Shown: positions 43,967 to 52,050 of the stretch, in pieces
How positions within the stretch are numbered: position 1 is the stretch's first letter
Layout: the number at the start of each line of letters is the position of its first letter
Assembly: GCF_029946515.1 (NCBI RefSeq)
Contig: NZ_JARZHH010000052.1
Location: 1 to 64,000, forward strand
Source of the DNA: Polyangium sp. 6x1
GTDB lineage: Bacteria; Myxococcota_A; Polyangia; Polyangiales; Polyangiaceae
Length of the DNA stretch: 64,000 bases
Direction: 5' to 3'
Notes under the pieces: generated by a model
What the model was told of the DNA's origin: nothing
What the model saw: only the letters and a program-made list of their open reading frames with translations
Database searches by the model: none
Position numbers and translations under genes: made by a program

Positions 43967-45103
43967 TCAAGGGCCACACACGCCGTTCGTGCACGTGTTG
44001 TTGAAGCATTCAACGGGCTGATTGCACGGGTCCCCGGGCCCCTTGACGCAGGTCTTTTGGCCGTTATTGTCCGGATCAGCGCATCGGAGGCTAGCGCAAT
44101 CCCCATTGCCGGTGCAGTTGGTATTGAGCGCCTGCAAACAGCTAGCCCCAGCGCTGCAAGCGAGGCCATCGGCGTTCAAGCAGGACATCCCGTTCCCATA
44201 GGAGGGATCCTCGCCATACTTCTCGATGGGATTGCACTCGCCGACGAAGCCTGGCAGATCACACGCGAGGCAGGGACCACTGCAAGAGGAACTGCAGCAT
44301 ACCCCGTCGGCGCAATTGGCCGTCGTGCAATCCCCTACCGCGTTGCACGACTTGCCTTGCGTGCACTTGGGGCACCTGTCGCCGCCGCAATCAACATCGC
44401 TCTCGTCGCCGCTCTGGATGCCGTCTGTGCAGCTGAAGCACGTATTGGACTTCGTGTCGCAAAAAATTCCGCCCTGTCCACAATCCGCATCCGTATTACA
44501 CTCGACGCAATTCCCTTCCCCGTCGCAGCTCTTCCCATTCCCCACGCTGCAAGGCGTCCCCTGCGCCGCGGGCGTGCTCATCGGGGTCCCGCCCACGCAC
44601 GACGAGAGCTGGCACGCCGTCGACGGCACGTCGCTGTCGTCGTTCGCCGTCGTCTCGTCGCCGTTGCCGTCGCACTGGATCTGCTTGCAATCCCCAGGCA
44701 CCTGCGCAGGCACCGGCGTGCCCGAGGGCGCGAAGGTCAGGTTGCAGACGCCGCTGTTGCACGCGTACGGAGCGCAGTCCGTCGATTCGCCGCATTGCTC
44801 CGGACTCGTGCATCCGGTGCATTGGCCGTTCGCGTTGCACTTCAGCGCGTTGTTCGTGCCGCAGGGCAAGCCGGCCACCTTCACGTGCGCGTTCGGTTGG
44901 CCCTCGCAGCCCTCCACCGTGCACGGGTCGCCGTCGTCCGCCGCCAGCTTGCACTCGCCCTTCAGCGCCGTGCTCTCGCCGTTGCGATCGATGTCCTCCG
45001 CCTCGTTCGAGCAGCCAGGGCCCTGCATCAGGCCGAGCACCGCCACCGGCAAGAGCAAGAGCCACGTCGCGCGATTCGTTCGCCGCATGTTCCGGTTCTC
45101 CAT
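43967..45103 (-). CDS. Cys-rich lipoprotein, paralogue 2
   Basis: This 378-residue Cys-rich secreted protein has a hydrophobic signal and a probable lipobox Cys31 (GPGC). It shares with paralogue 1 the order CDGxG ... CxDGxxSGDESDVDCGG ... CADGVCCSSSC ... KYGEDPSYG ... CADPDNNGQKTCVKGPGDPC, so the two arose by tandem duplication. It begins 4 bp after the PEGA protein stop codon. The N-terminal part (44560-45103) has the high GC of the region, while the C-terminal part (43967-44560) is visibly AT-richer, hinting at gene conversion or recombination with the neighbour. The exact function is unknown. Confidence 0.8.
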   Translation of the reverse strand: MENRNMRRTNRATWLLLLPVAVLGLMQGPGCSNEAEDIDRNGESTALKGECKLAADDGDPCTVEGCEGQPNAHVKVAGLPCGTNNALKCNANGQCTGCTSPEQCGESTDCAPYACNSGVCNLTFAPSGTPVPAQVPGDCKQIQCDGNGDETTANDDSDVPSTACQLSSCVGGTPMSTPAAQGTPCSVGNGKSCDGEGNCVECNTDADCGQGGIFCDTKSNTCFSCTDGIQSGDESDVDCGGDRCPKCTQGKSCNAVGDCTTANCADGVCCSSSCSGPCLACDLPGFVGECNPIEKYGEDPSYGNGMSCLNADGLACSAGASCLQALNTNCTGNGDCASLRCADPDNNGQKTCVKGPGDPCNQPVECFNNTCTNGVCGP

Positions 45104-45107
45104 GGCC

Positions 45108-46247
45108 TCAGAACGAGCCGACCACCATGCCGCCCGTCTGGCCTGCGCCGAGGACCGGGACGACGTTCACACCCATCAGCTTCCGGCCGAACGGCGTGCG
45201 CGGCAGCAAGAACAATCCCACCGTGCCGATCGCCGCCACGCCGCCAATCACGTACCCGGCCAGCGCGCCGTTCGCATACGCGTCCTGCGACGACAGCGTG
45301 TCCTTGAGCTTCGCGCACCCCGCCGCGTTCGGCGCGAACCCGCCCGCGCCGCACAAGCCCGAGGTCGTCGGCGTCGTCTGCCGCAGGAGCGTGAGCTGCT
45401 GATCCGCCTCGTCGCTCTTGCCGTTCGCCATCATCGTCAGGCCCACGCCGAGCCCGAGCCCGATCACCGTGAGCCCCGCGCCGCCGATCATCCCGTACGT
45501 GCGCCACTTCGGCGAAGGCAGCGGCGGCGGCTTCGGCTCCTCTTTCTTTTTCGGTTCCGGCTCCGCCTTCTCCGGCTCCGACGGCATCGGCGCCAGCGCG
45601 AACTCCATCTCGCTCTCGGTCGCAGGCGCCACCGCGAGCAGCTCCTTGCCCGGATCGAAGCCGAACTTCTTCACCTCGATCTCGTGGCTGCCCGGCTCGA
45701 CGAAGACCGGCGCCGCGAGCGGCGATCGCCCCACCGCGCGGCCGTCGACGAGCACGTCCGCGCCCTCGACGTTCGCCTTGATGATCAAGGTCCCGAGCTT
45801 GAGCTTCGCCTCGTCGAGCAGCTTCTGCGCCGCCTGCTTCTCGATCGCCGTCGCCGACTTCGCCTCGCGCACGTAGAGCTCGAGGTGCTCGGCCGCGTCG
45901 CGCGGCTTGCCCGTCTGCAGCTCCGACTGGCCGAGGACCAGGCCGTAGGCGGGATCGGGCTTCAGCTTGAACGCGGCGAGCGCCGCGTCCCGCGCCTTGT
46001 CCCACAGGAAGTTCTTGTGCGCCTTCTTCGCTTCCTCGAACAGGCGCACCGATTCCTTGTCGGCGTCCGCTGGCGACGGAGCCGGGGTCGGCGTTGCGGC
46101 CGGCGCCGGAGTCGCGGGCGCCGCGGCGCCTTTGTCCGGCGTCGCCGGCTTGCCCGGAGCGCCCTGCGCCCACACGGCCGGCGTGCTGGTCCAAACGCCC
46201 GTCATGAGCAGGCCTGCTGCCCACCATCGCCCTCGTCGCATCGTCAT
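45108..46247 (-). CDS. PEGA-domain exported membrane protein
   Basis: This 379-residue protein has a signal peptide (AAGLLMTGVWTSTPAVWAQ), an Ala/Pro-rich linker, a helical region with TPR-like features (SVRLFEEAKKAHKNFLWDKARDAAL shows the pattern), and a PEGA domain at residues 152-198 (DVLVDGRAVGRSPL ... PGSHEIEVKKFGF). After an acidic/Lys/Pro linker there are two membrane helices (about 248-268 and 325-343). PEGA proteins are often surface or cell-wall associated. It is the first gene of a leftward set with the two Cys-rich lipoproteins, starting their transcript. The start is at 46247 (MTMRR) or 46241. Confidence 0.8.
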   Translation of the reverse strand: MTMRRGRWWAAGLLMTGVWTSTPAVWAQGAPGKPATPDKGAAAPATPAPAATPTPAPSPADADKESVRLFEEAKKAHKNFLWDKARDAALAAFKLKPDPAYGLVLGQSELQTGKPRDAAEHLELYVREAKSATAIEKQAAQKLLDEAKLKLGTLIIKANVEGADVLVDGRAVGRSPLAAPVFVEPGSHEIEVKKFGFDPGKELLAVAPATESEMEFALAPMPSEPEKAEPEPKKKEEPKPPPLPSPKWRTYGMIGGAGLTVIGLGLGVGLTMMANGKSDEADQQLTLLRQTTPTTSGLCGAGGFAPNAAGCAKLKDTLSSQDAYANGALAGYVIGGVAAIGTVGLFLLPRTPFGRKLMGVNVVPVLGAGQTGGMVVGSF

Positions 46248-46540
46248 CGACCCTGCGCTCCTTGCTTCGCGCGCATTGGACCAAACAAGAGGCCTCTCCC
46301 TCAAGCGTAAAGTTTCGATCCGGTCGCGTCCCCGCGAAGCCGGCAGGGCAGGGCCCACGCCCCCCGCGGAGGTCCAAGGAGGGGCGCCCCGAAAAGTCGA
46401 GATACTCGGGAGCCGGGCCGACATCGTTTGTCCACCAATGAAAAATGGTGCCCGGGCCTCGCGTGCGGCGCCGGGCTTCGTTCTTCCGCCGATCGGACGG
46501 GAAACTAGCTCCCTCGGCGGGACCATGTTCCAATCGCCGG
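46248..46540. promoter_or_regulatory. 293-bp divergent intergenic region
   Basis: This spacer separates the leftward PEGA/Cys-rich operon from the rightward AMIN-like/LptD-like set. No gene is supported here. An AT-rich patch around 46433-46450 is the most promoter-like segment, but no boxes could be assigned firmly. Confidence 0.4.
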
Positions 46541-47110
46541 ATGCGCCGCTCGCTCCCGCTCGCGCTCGCCGGCCTTTTGATCGGCTCGTTCGCCTCGGCC
46601 GAGGAGTCGCCCCCGAAGGCACCGCCGCCCGCAGGCGCGTCCGTGCCCGCCGCGCCCAAGGCGCCCGCGAAGAAGATCCGGAAGGCGAAGAAGGCGAGGA
46701 AGCGTGATCCAAAGGCGCCCGTCGCGAACTCGCCGGGCTTTCAGATCCTCGCGGGCGGCGTGAGCCGCGTGTGGGTCGAGATCAGCCAGAAGGTGGACAT
46801 CACCGAGCACAAGGCCGAAGGGCGGATCGCGTACCGCATGAAGGGCGTCTCGGTGCCCACGCGGACGAACCGCTTGCCGCTGGAGACGATGTTCTTCCAG
46901 ACGCCCGTCGGTCGCGTGCTGCTCGCCGAGCTCGATGACGGCGACGTGGACCTCGTGATCGAGCTGAAGCAGCCGAGCACGCCGAGCTACAAGCTCGTCG
47001 AGACGGAGGGCGGCGTGACGCTGCAGGTCGATTTCCCCGCGCCCGCCGCGGGCAGCCAGCCGAAGCCGGCCGCGCCCAAGCAAGCTCGGGCCGAAGGGGC
47101 GATGCGCTGA
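46541..47110 (+). CDS. AMIN-domain-like secreted protein
   Basis: This 189-residue protein has a signal peptide (LPLALAGLLIGSFASAEE), a Pro- and Lys-rich linker (KKIRKAKKARKRDPK), and a C-terminal beta domain (SRVWVEISQKVDITE ... VDLVIELKQPSTPSYKLVETEGG) resembling AMIN domains, which localise envelope proteins such as PilQ and AmiC to peptidoglycan. The tail is Pro/Ala/Lys rich. Its stop codon overlaps the proposed CTG start of the next gene, so the two are probably coupled. The start at 46541 (MRRSLPLAL) is chosen because it gives a clean signal peptide. Confidence 0.7.
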   Translation: MRRSLPLALAGLLIGSFASAEESPPKAPPPAGASVPAAPKAPAKKIRKAKKARKRDPKAPVANSPGFQILAGGVSRVWVEISQKVDITEHKAEGRIAYRMKGVSVPTRTNRLPLETMFFQTPVGRVLLAELDDGDVDLVIELKQPSTPSYKLVETEGGVTLQVDFPAPAAGSQPKPAAPKQARAEGAMR

Positions 47111-48996
47111 ACCGACGGTCCGTCGCAGCGGCGATCGGATGCGCCGCGTGGTTCTCGGGAGCGCCGGCGCGCGGGCAAGACAAACCCGGCGTGCAGGGCG
47201 AGGTCCAGTTCCGCGCCGACGAGGCGCGCGCGGATCCCGAGCGCGGCGAGGTCGAGCTCGAAGGCGGCGTCGTCGTGACGTACGACCGCTACCGGCTCAC
47301 GGGGAGCAAGCTCGCGATCAAGCTCGGCCCGAACGCGGTCGAGATGCGCGGGACGGCGAAGCTCACGCATTGCCCTTGCAAAGATCCGCCCGTCTCGCTG
47401 GAGGTCTCGGGCGCGCGCGCGACGGGGCAGGGGGAGATCGAGCTCCGATGGCCGCGACTCTACTTCGGGGCCCTGCCGATTTTCATCTTCCCGTGGCTCC
47501 TCGTTCGGCCGCCGGATCGCGTGGGGCTCTTGCCGCCGCGGTTCGCGATGCGCGGCGACGACGGCGCGCTGATCGGCGCGGGCGCGCGGTTTCCCTGGCG
47601 AGGCGCAGACGGGCGGCTGCGCGCCGTCGAGCTCTACGCGTCGGGGTACGTGCAGGGGGGCGTGGAGCTCGGCGCGCGGATCGAGGGGCCCACGATGACG
47701 GGGAAGTTCACGTGGGATCGGCTGCGGCAAGATCGGTTCGTCGCGGACGCGCACGGGTTCGTCCGGACGGACGCGCGGCCGGACGTGCGGATCGCCTGGG
47801 ATCTCGACGCGATCCGGGGCGCGCGTGGGCTCGTGGCGACGCCCTCGCTCACCGCGGCGGCGCAGCCGTTCGACGTGGGCGCGGCCGAGGTCGTGATGGA
47901 GGTCGCGCCGGGGCGCGGCGTGGGCGCGATCCTCGGGACCGGGCTCACGGCGCGGGCGCGGCGCGGGGAGGGGCCGATCGTTTGGGGTCCAACGGCATTC
48001 GCCGGGGCCTCGGGCGCGGTGGGGCGGCGTGGGAGCTGGGAGGCGAACGCGGCGCTGGCGATGCTTTCAGGGCAAACGAATACGCCGTACGGGCGCGCCG
48101 AGGCGGGAATCGAGGTCACGCCGCGGCTCGGGCCGCTCTTCACGCGGGCGCGGCTCGGCACGCGGGCGCGGTTCGCAGGGCCCGAGGGCGCGAGGGCGGC
48201 CTGGGACGCAGCGGCCGAGGCGCGAGCGGAGGCGTTCGTCACCCTGGAACAATCGTTCGGCGGGGCCAAGGACGCCTTTCCGCTCGTGCACCGCATCTCG
48301 CCGCGGATCGAAGCGCGCGGCGTGATCGCGCAGGGCGCGGGGTCGTTTTTCCAGGCGATCCGGCCGGATCTCGGGCCGGCGCTCGGCCTCGCGGCGGTCG
48401 GCGCGTCGAGCTCGCTCGGGCAGGCGTTCGGCAGCTCGCTCGAAGCCGAGGTCAAGGCCGGGCTCGTCGTGACGAACACCGGGACGAGCGCGGTCGGCTG
48501 GGCGAGCGCGGAGGGCACGCACGGGAACGTGACCGCGCGTGTCGAGGCGATCGCGAGCAAGGGGAGCGTGGAGCTCCCGGAGAACGAGGGTGACGGAATT
48601 TCAGCGCTCGCCGAGCTGCGCGTGGGCATGGAGGACGGGACCACGTTCCTGCTCGACATCTACGGGCGCGCGGCGGGGACGGGCGGGCTCGCGCGTCCGC
48701 TCGGCGGAAAGCTCTTGCTCGGCGATACGATCGGGCTCGTGGCGGAGCGCGGGCTCCTCCTGGGCCTCGGCGGTTCGAGGCCGCTCTTCGGCGGCCTGAC
48801 GGGGAACATCCGCGCCGACGCGGATCTGTGGACGAGGGCCCTCGTGGGCTTCGGCGGCGCGGTTTCGTATCGGCATCCGGACGGGTGCGTGGCGTTCGAG
48901 GTCGGCGGGAGCCGCCGCGCCGGGCGGCCCGGCACGGACATCTGGGCCTCGGTCGACCTCGTCCCCCCGTTACCTGGTCGACCTGCGCCGCGCTGA
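47107..48996 (+). CDS. LptD-like outer-membrane barrel protein
   Basis: This protein of about 629 residues has an N-terminal beta-jellyroll of the OstA/LptA type (EVELEGGVVVTYDRYRLTGS, then MRGTAKLTHCPCKDPPVSLEV) and an inner part with YFGALPIFIFPWLLV and RVGLLPPRF, as in LptD, the lipopolysaccharide-insertion barrel. The rest is a Gly/aromatic-rich barrel. The first standard start (GTG, 47191) would remove the signal peptide; a CTG at 47107, overlapping the stop codon of the AMIN-like gene (CTGA) and preceded by AAGGGG, gives a good one (NRRSVAAAIGCAAWFSGAP). It may be a shorter LptD variant; the LptE partner is not visible nearby. Confidence 0.65.
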   Translation: MNRRSVAAAIGCAAWFSGAPARGQDKPGVQGEVQFRADEARADPERGEVELEGGVVVTYDRYRLTGSKLAIKLGPNAVEMRGTAKLTHCPCKDPPVSLEVSGARATGQGEIELRWPRLYFGALPIFIFPWLLVRPPDRVGLLPPRFAMRGDDGALIGAGARFPWRGADGRLRAVELYASGYVQGGVELGARIEGPTMTGKFTWDRLRQDRFVADAHGFVRTDARPDVRIAWDLDAIRGARGLVATPSLTAAAQPFDVGAAEVVMEVAPGRGVGAILGTGLTARARRGEGPIVWGPTAFAGASGAVGRRGSWEANAALAMLSGQTNTPYGRAEAGIEVTPRLGPLFTRARLGTRARFAGPEGARAAWDAAAEARAEAFVTLEQSFGGAKDAFPLVHRISPRIEARGVIAQGAGSFFQAIRPDLGPALGLAAVGASSSLGQAFGSSLEAEVKAGLVVTNTGTSAVGWASAEGTHGNVTARVEAIASKGSVELPENEGDGISALAELRVGMEDGTTFLLDIYGRAAGTGGLARPLGGKLLLGDTIGLVAERGLLLGLGGSRPLFGGLTGNIRADADLWTRALVGFGGAVSYRHPDGCVAFEVGGSRRAGRPGTDIWASVDLVPPLPGRPAPR

Positions 48997-49024
48997 CTTG
49001 CACGCGGCGGATTCGGTTGCGACC

Positions 49025-50509
49025 ATGGCTGCCGACGTGCCGAGCGAGACGACGCAGGGGGCGACCAAGGCGCCGAAGGCGCACGTGATGGTGGTCGACG
49101 ACGAGCCGGCGCTGCGTCGCAGCCTGGCGCGCGTGCTGCTCGCCGAGGGCTTCGACGTGATGACGGCCGAGGACGGCGCCGCCGCGCTCACGCTGCTCTC
49201 GACGGCGCGCGCGGTCGACGTGGTGCTGCTCGACGTGATGATGCCCGGTCCGAGCGGCATGGAGGTGCTCGCGCGGATCAAGGAGCAACACCCCGAGGTC
49301 GAGGTCGTCATGATGACGGCGTTCGGCGACATCGACACGGCCGTCGCCGCGGTTCGGCAAGGCGCCTACAACTTCCTGACGAAGCCGTTCGGCCCCACGG
49401 AGACCGTGGCGCTCGCGCTCATGCAAGCCGCGGAGCACAAGCGCCTCGTCGATCGGACGCGCCTGCTCGAGCAGCGCCTCGTGGAGCACGAGCGGTTCGG
49501 CGAGCTGATCGGCCGTTCGTCGCGGATGCAGGAGGTCTACCGGATCGCGCTCGGCGCGGCGCCGACGACGTCGACGGTCTTGATCCTCGGGGAAAACGGG
49601 ACCGGCAAGGAGCTCGTCGCGCGCGCGATCCATCAGCACAGCCTGCGGAGCGACAGGCCGCTGCGCGCGATCAACTGCGGCGCGATCCCCGAGACGCTCG
49701 TGGAGACCGAGCTCTTCGGCAGCATGCGCGGCGCGTTCACCGGCGCGCAAGATCGGCCGGGGCTCTTCGAGCTCGCCGACAAGGGGACGGTGTTCCTCGA
49801 CGAGATCGGCGATCTGCCGCTGAGCGCGCAGGCGAAGCTCTTGCGCGCGCTCGCCGAGGGCGAGATCAAGCGCGTGGGCGCGACGGAGCCAAAGACGGTC
49901 GACGTGCGCGTGATCGCCGCGACGAACGTGGACCTGAAGGAGCGGATCGCGTCGGGGCGCTTCCGGGAGGATCTTTATTACCGGCTCGCCGTGATCCCCG
50001 TGCATTTGCCGCCGCTCAGGCAGCGAAAAGAAGACATCCCGCTACTCGCGTACCATTTCCTGCACAAGTACGCGCGGCGGAGCGGCCGGGACATCAAGCG
50101 GATCGGGGTCGAAGCGCTCCGGCTCTTGCGCGAGCAGCCCTGGCCGGGGAACGTGCGGCAGCTCGAGAACGCGATCGAGCACGCGGTGGTGATGACGCGC
50201 GGCGACTCGATCCTGCCCTCGGATCTACCCTTCGGGCGAGACGAGGCGCACGCGGGCGAAGACGGGGCGCCCGAGGAGACGCGGGCGTTCTGGAGCGATA
50301 CGCTGTCGGAGCTGCCGTTCACGCAGGCGAAGGAGAAGGCGGCGATCGCGTTCGAGCGCGCCTACGTGGAGCGGCTGCTCAAGCGCACGAGCAACAACGT
50401 GAGCGAGGCGGCGCGGCAGGCGGGGATGGATCGCTCGAATTTCCGGCGGCTCATGAAAAAGGTCCGCGCAGCCTCGGACGACGGCGCCGGCGAGGACGAC
50501 GAGGGCTGA
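49025..50509 (+). CDS. NtrC-family sigma-54-dependent response regulator
   Basis: This 494-residue regulator has an N-terminal receiver domain (phosphorylation site Asp70 in VVLLDVMMPG), a central AAA+ ATPase with Walker A GENGTGKE (about residue 189), GAFTGA (about 237) that contacts sigma-54, and FLDEIGDLPL as Walker B, and a C-terminal Fis-type helix-turn-helix (NNVSEAARQAGMDRSNFRRLMKK). It should activate sigma-54 promoters when phosphorylated by a histidine kinase, which is not encoded next to it. The start at 49025 is preferred to the TTG at 48998. It follows the LptD-like gene by 28 bp and precedes the TolC-like gene by 34 bp. Confidence 0.95.
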   Translation: MAADVPSETTQGATKAPKAHVMVVDDEPALRRSLARVLLAEGFDVMTAEDGAAALTLLSTARAVDVVLLDVMMPGPSGMEVLARIKEQHPEVEVVMMTAFGDIDTAVAAVRQGAYNFLTKPFGPTETVALALMQAAEHKRLVDRTRLLEQRLVEHERFGELIGRSSRMQEVYRIALGAAPTTSTVLILGENGTGKELVARAIHQHSLRSDRPLRAINCGAIPETLVETELFGSMRGAFTGAQDRPGLFELADKGTVFLDEIGDLPLSAQAKLLRALAEGEIKRVGATEPKTVDVRVIAATNVDLKERIASGRFREDLYYRLAVIPVHLPPLRQRKEDIPLLAYHFLHKYARRSGRDIKRIGVEALRLLREQPWPGNVRQLENAIEHAVVMTRGDSILPSDLPFGRDEAHAGEDGAPEETRAFWSDTLSELPFTQAKEKAAIAFERAYVERLLKRTSNNVSEAARQAGMDRSNFRRLMKKVRAASDDGAGEDDEG

Positions 50510-50543
50510 ACGCCGTGAACACGGTTGCAGCGAGCGGGCCCCT

Positions 50544-51926
50544 GTGAAAAAGACCGCGGACATGGCGCAGCGGTCGATCCGGCGATGGCTCCTCGGGGCG
50601 GCCCTTTCCCTGGGCCTCGCGGCCGTGCCAGCGCCCGCCGAGGCCGCGGACAAGGTCGTCTACGATCTGCGGCAGATCCTGGAGATCGCCGAGCGAAACC
50701 ACCCGAACGTGCTCGCAGCCCGAGCGCGGCTCGCGCAGGTGCGGGCGCAGCTCGACGAGGCCCATCGCGCGCCGTTCAGCCAGTTCCGCATGAGCGGCGG
50801 TGTCGGCCTCGCGCCGACCGTGCTCGGCAACAACGTCTTCAGCCCAAACACGGACGTGTCGCTGACGAGCAGCCTCGGGCTCGCCTGGAGGGCCAGCGTC
50901 GATGGCGTCGTGCCGCTCTGGACCTTCGGCAAGATCACGAACCTGTGGGACGCGGCCGAGGCGAACGTCACGGTGAACAAGGCAAACGTCGAGAAGGAGC
51001 GCGACGCCGTGCGCCTCGACGTGCGCCGCGCCTACTTCGGCCTGCAGCTCGCGCGCGACGGGGCGCTGCTGCTCAAGGACGTGCGCGGCGCGATCGACAA
51101 GGCCGTCGGCAAGATGAAAGAGTCGATCGAGAACGACGAGGGCGATCCGATCGAGCTCTTCAAGCTGCAGACGTACACGGCCGAGCTCGAAGTGCGCGAA
51201 GCCGAGTCCGCGCGGTACATGACGGTGGCGCTCGCGGGGCTGCGGTTCTTCACGGGGATCAAGGATCTCGACATCCCCGACGCGCCGCTGAAGCCGCCAA
51301 AGCACAAGCTCGGGCACGTGTCGCGGTACCTGACGGCAGCGCGGCTCTACCGGCCCGAGCTCGCGATGGCGCGGGCCGGGGTGCAAGCGCGGCGCGCGCA
51401 GGTCGAAGTGGCGCGGGCGCAGCTCTTCCCCGATATCGGGCTCGGCCTGAACGCAGGTTATGCGCGCGCGCCCGAGGTGGCGAACCAGATCAACCCGTTC
51501 GGCAGCGATACGGCAAACTTCTTCTGGTACGGCGCAGCCGTCGTGTTCCAGTGGAAGCTCGATTTCCTGCCGCAATCATCCCGCATCCAGTTCGCCGAGG
51601 CGCAGCTCGAAGAAATGCGCGCGACGGAAAAACTCGCGCTCGGCGGCGCCGGAGTCGAGGTAGAGACAGCCTACGCCGAGGTCATCGACTGGCAAAAGCG
51701 CGTGGACGCATACGCGAAGGCCGTGTCCTACGCCAAGAAGTGGCTGGTCACGGTGCAGCAGGGGATCGACGTGGGGACGCGCGAGGAGAAAGACGTCCTC
51801 GACCCAGCAAAAGCGTACGCGACAAACCGGTTCAGCCTGATGAACGCGACGATGGAGCTCGATCTCGCGATGAGCCGACTCGCAAAGGCCACCGGCTGGG
51901 ATGTGATCGCGCCCGACGGGCTCTGA
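50544..51926 (+). CDS. TolC-family outer-membrane efflux protein
   Basis: This 460-residue protein has a signal peptide ending near PAEAADK, then the coiled-coil hairpin pattern of TolC-family outer-membrane channels (for example LRQILEIAERNHPNVLAARARLAQVRAQL in short pieces, and the second repeat RPELAMARAGVQARRAQVEVARAQLFPDIG). Members form trimeric exit ducts for efflux or type I secretion. No matching inner-membrane pump or adaptor gene is adjacent, so its partner lies elsewhere. It starts at a GTG, 34 bp after the sigma-54 regulator gene, and is followed by the structured repeat element that separates it from the convergent kinase. Confidence 0.88.
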   Translation: MKKTADMAQRSIRRWLLGAALSLGLAAVPAPAEAADKVVYDLRQILEIAERNHPNVLAARARLAQVRAQLDEAHRAPFSQFRMSGGVGLAPTVLGNNVFSPNTDVSLTSSLGLAWRASVDGVVPLWTFGKITNLWDAAEANVTVNKANVEKERDAVRLDVRRAYFGLQLARDGALLLKDVRGAIDKAVGKMKESIENDEGDPIELFKLQTYTAELEVREAESARYMTVALAGLRFFTGIKDLDIPDAPLKPPKHKLGHVSRYLTAARLYRPELAMARAGVQARRAQVEVARAQLFPDIGLGLNAGYARAPEVANQINPFGSDTANFFWYGAAVVFQWKLDFLPQSSRIQFAEAQLEEMRATEKLALGGAGVEVETAYAEVIDWQKRVDAYAKAVSYAKKWLVTVQQGIDVGTREEKDVLDPAKAYATNRFSLMNATMELDLAMSRLAKATGWDVIAPDGL

Positions 51927-51936
51927 GGGATAACGC

Positions 51937-52047
51937 CTCGCCGGGGTTTCACCCCGGGCCCGACCAGGGGTTGTCCACCCCTGGACCCGGACCAGGGCCA
52001 GCCCTGGACCCTTGGTGCATCGACCGCGATGCGGTCGATGCAAGGGG
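51937..52047. repeat. Structured intergenic repeat, copy B
   Basis: This is the inverted second copy of the element at 14-123. Four hairpins occur in order: 51941-51947/51951-51957, 51964-51971/51977-51984, 51992-51998/52001-52007 and 52016-52027/52031-52042. Compared with copy A in reverse complement, about 70 bases match apart from one small difference, while the last hairpin has changed with its pairing kept. A 7-bp inverted pair (GATAACG 51929-51935, CGTTATC 52049-52055) flanks it. It fills the gap between the convergent TolC-like and kinase genes, a natural place for a terminator. Confidence 0.85.
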
Positions 52048-52050
52048 TCG

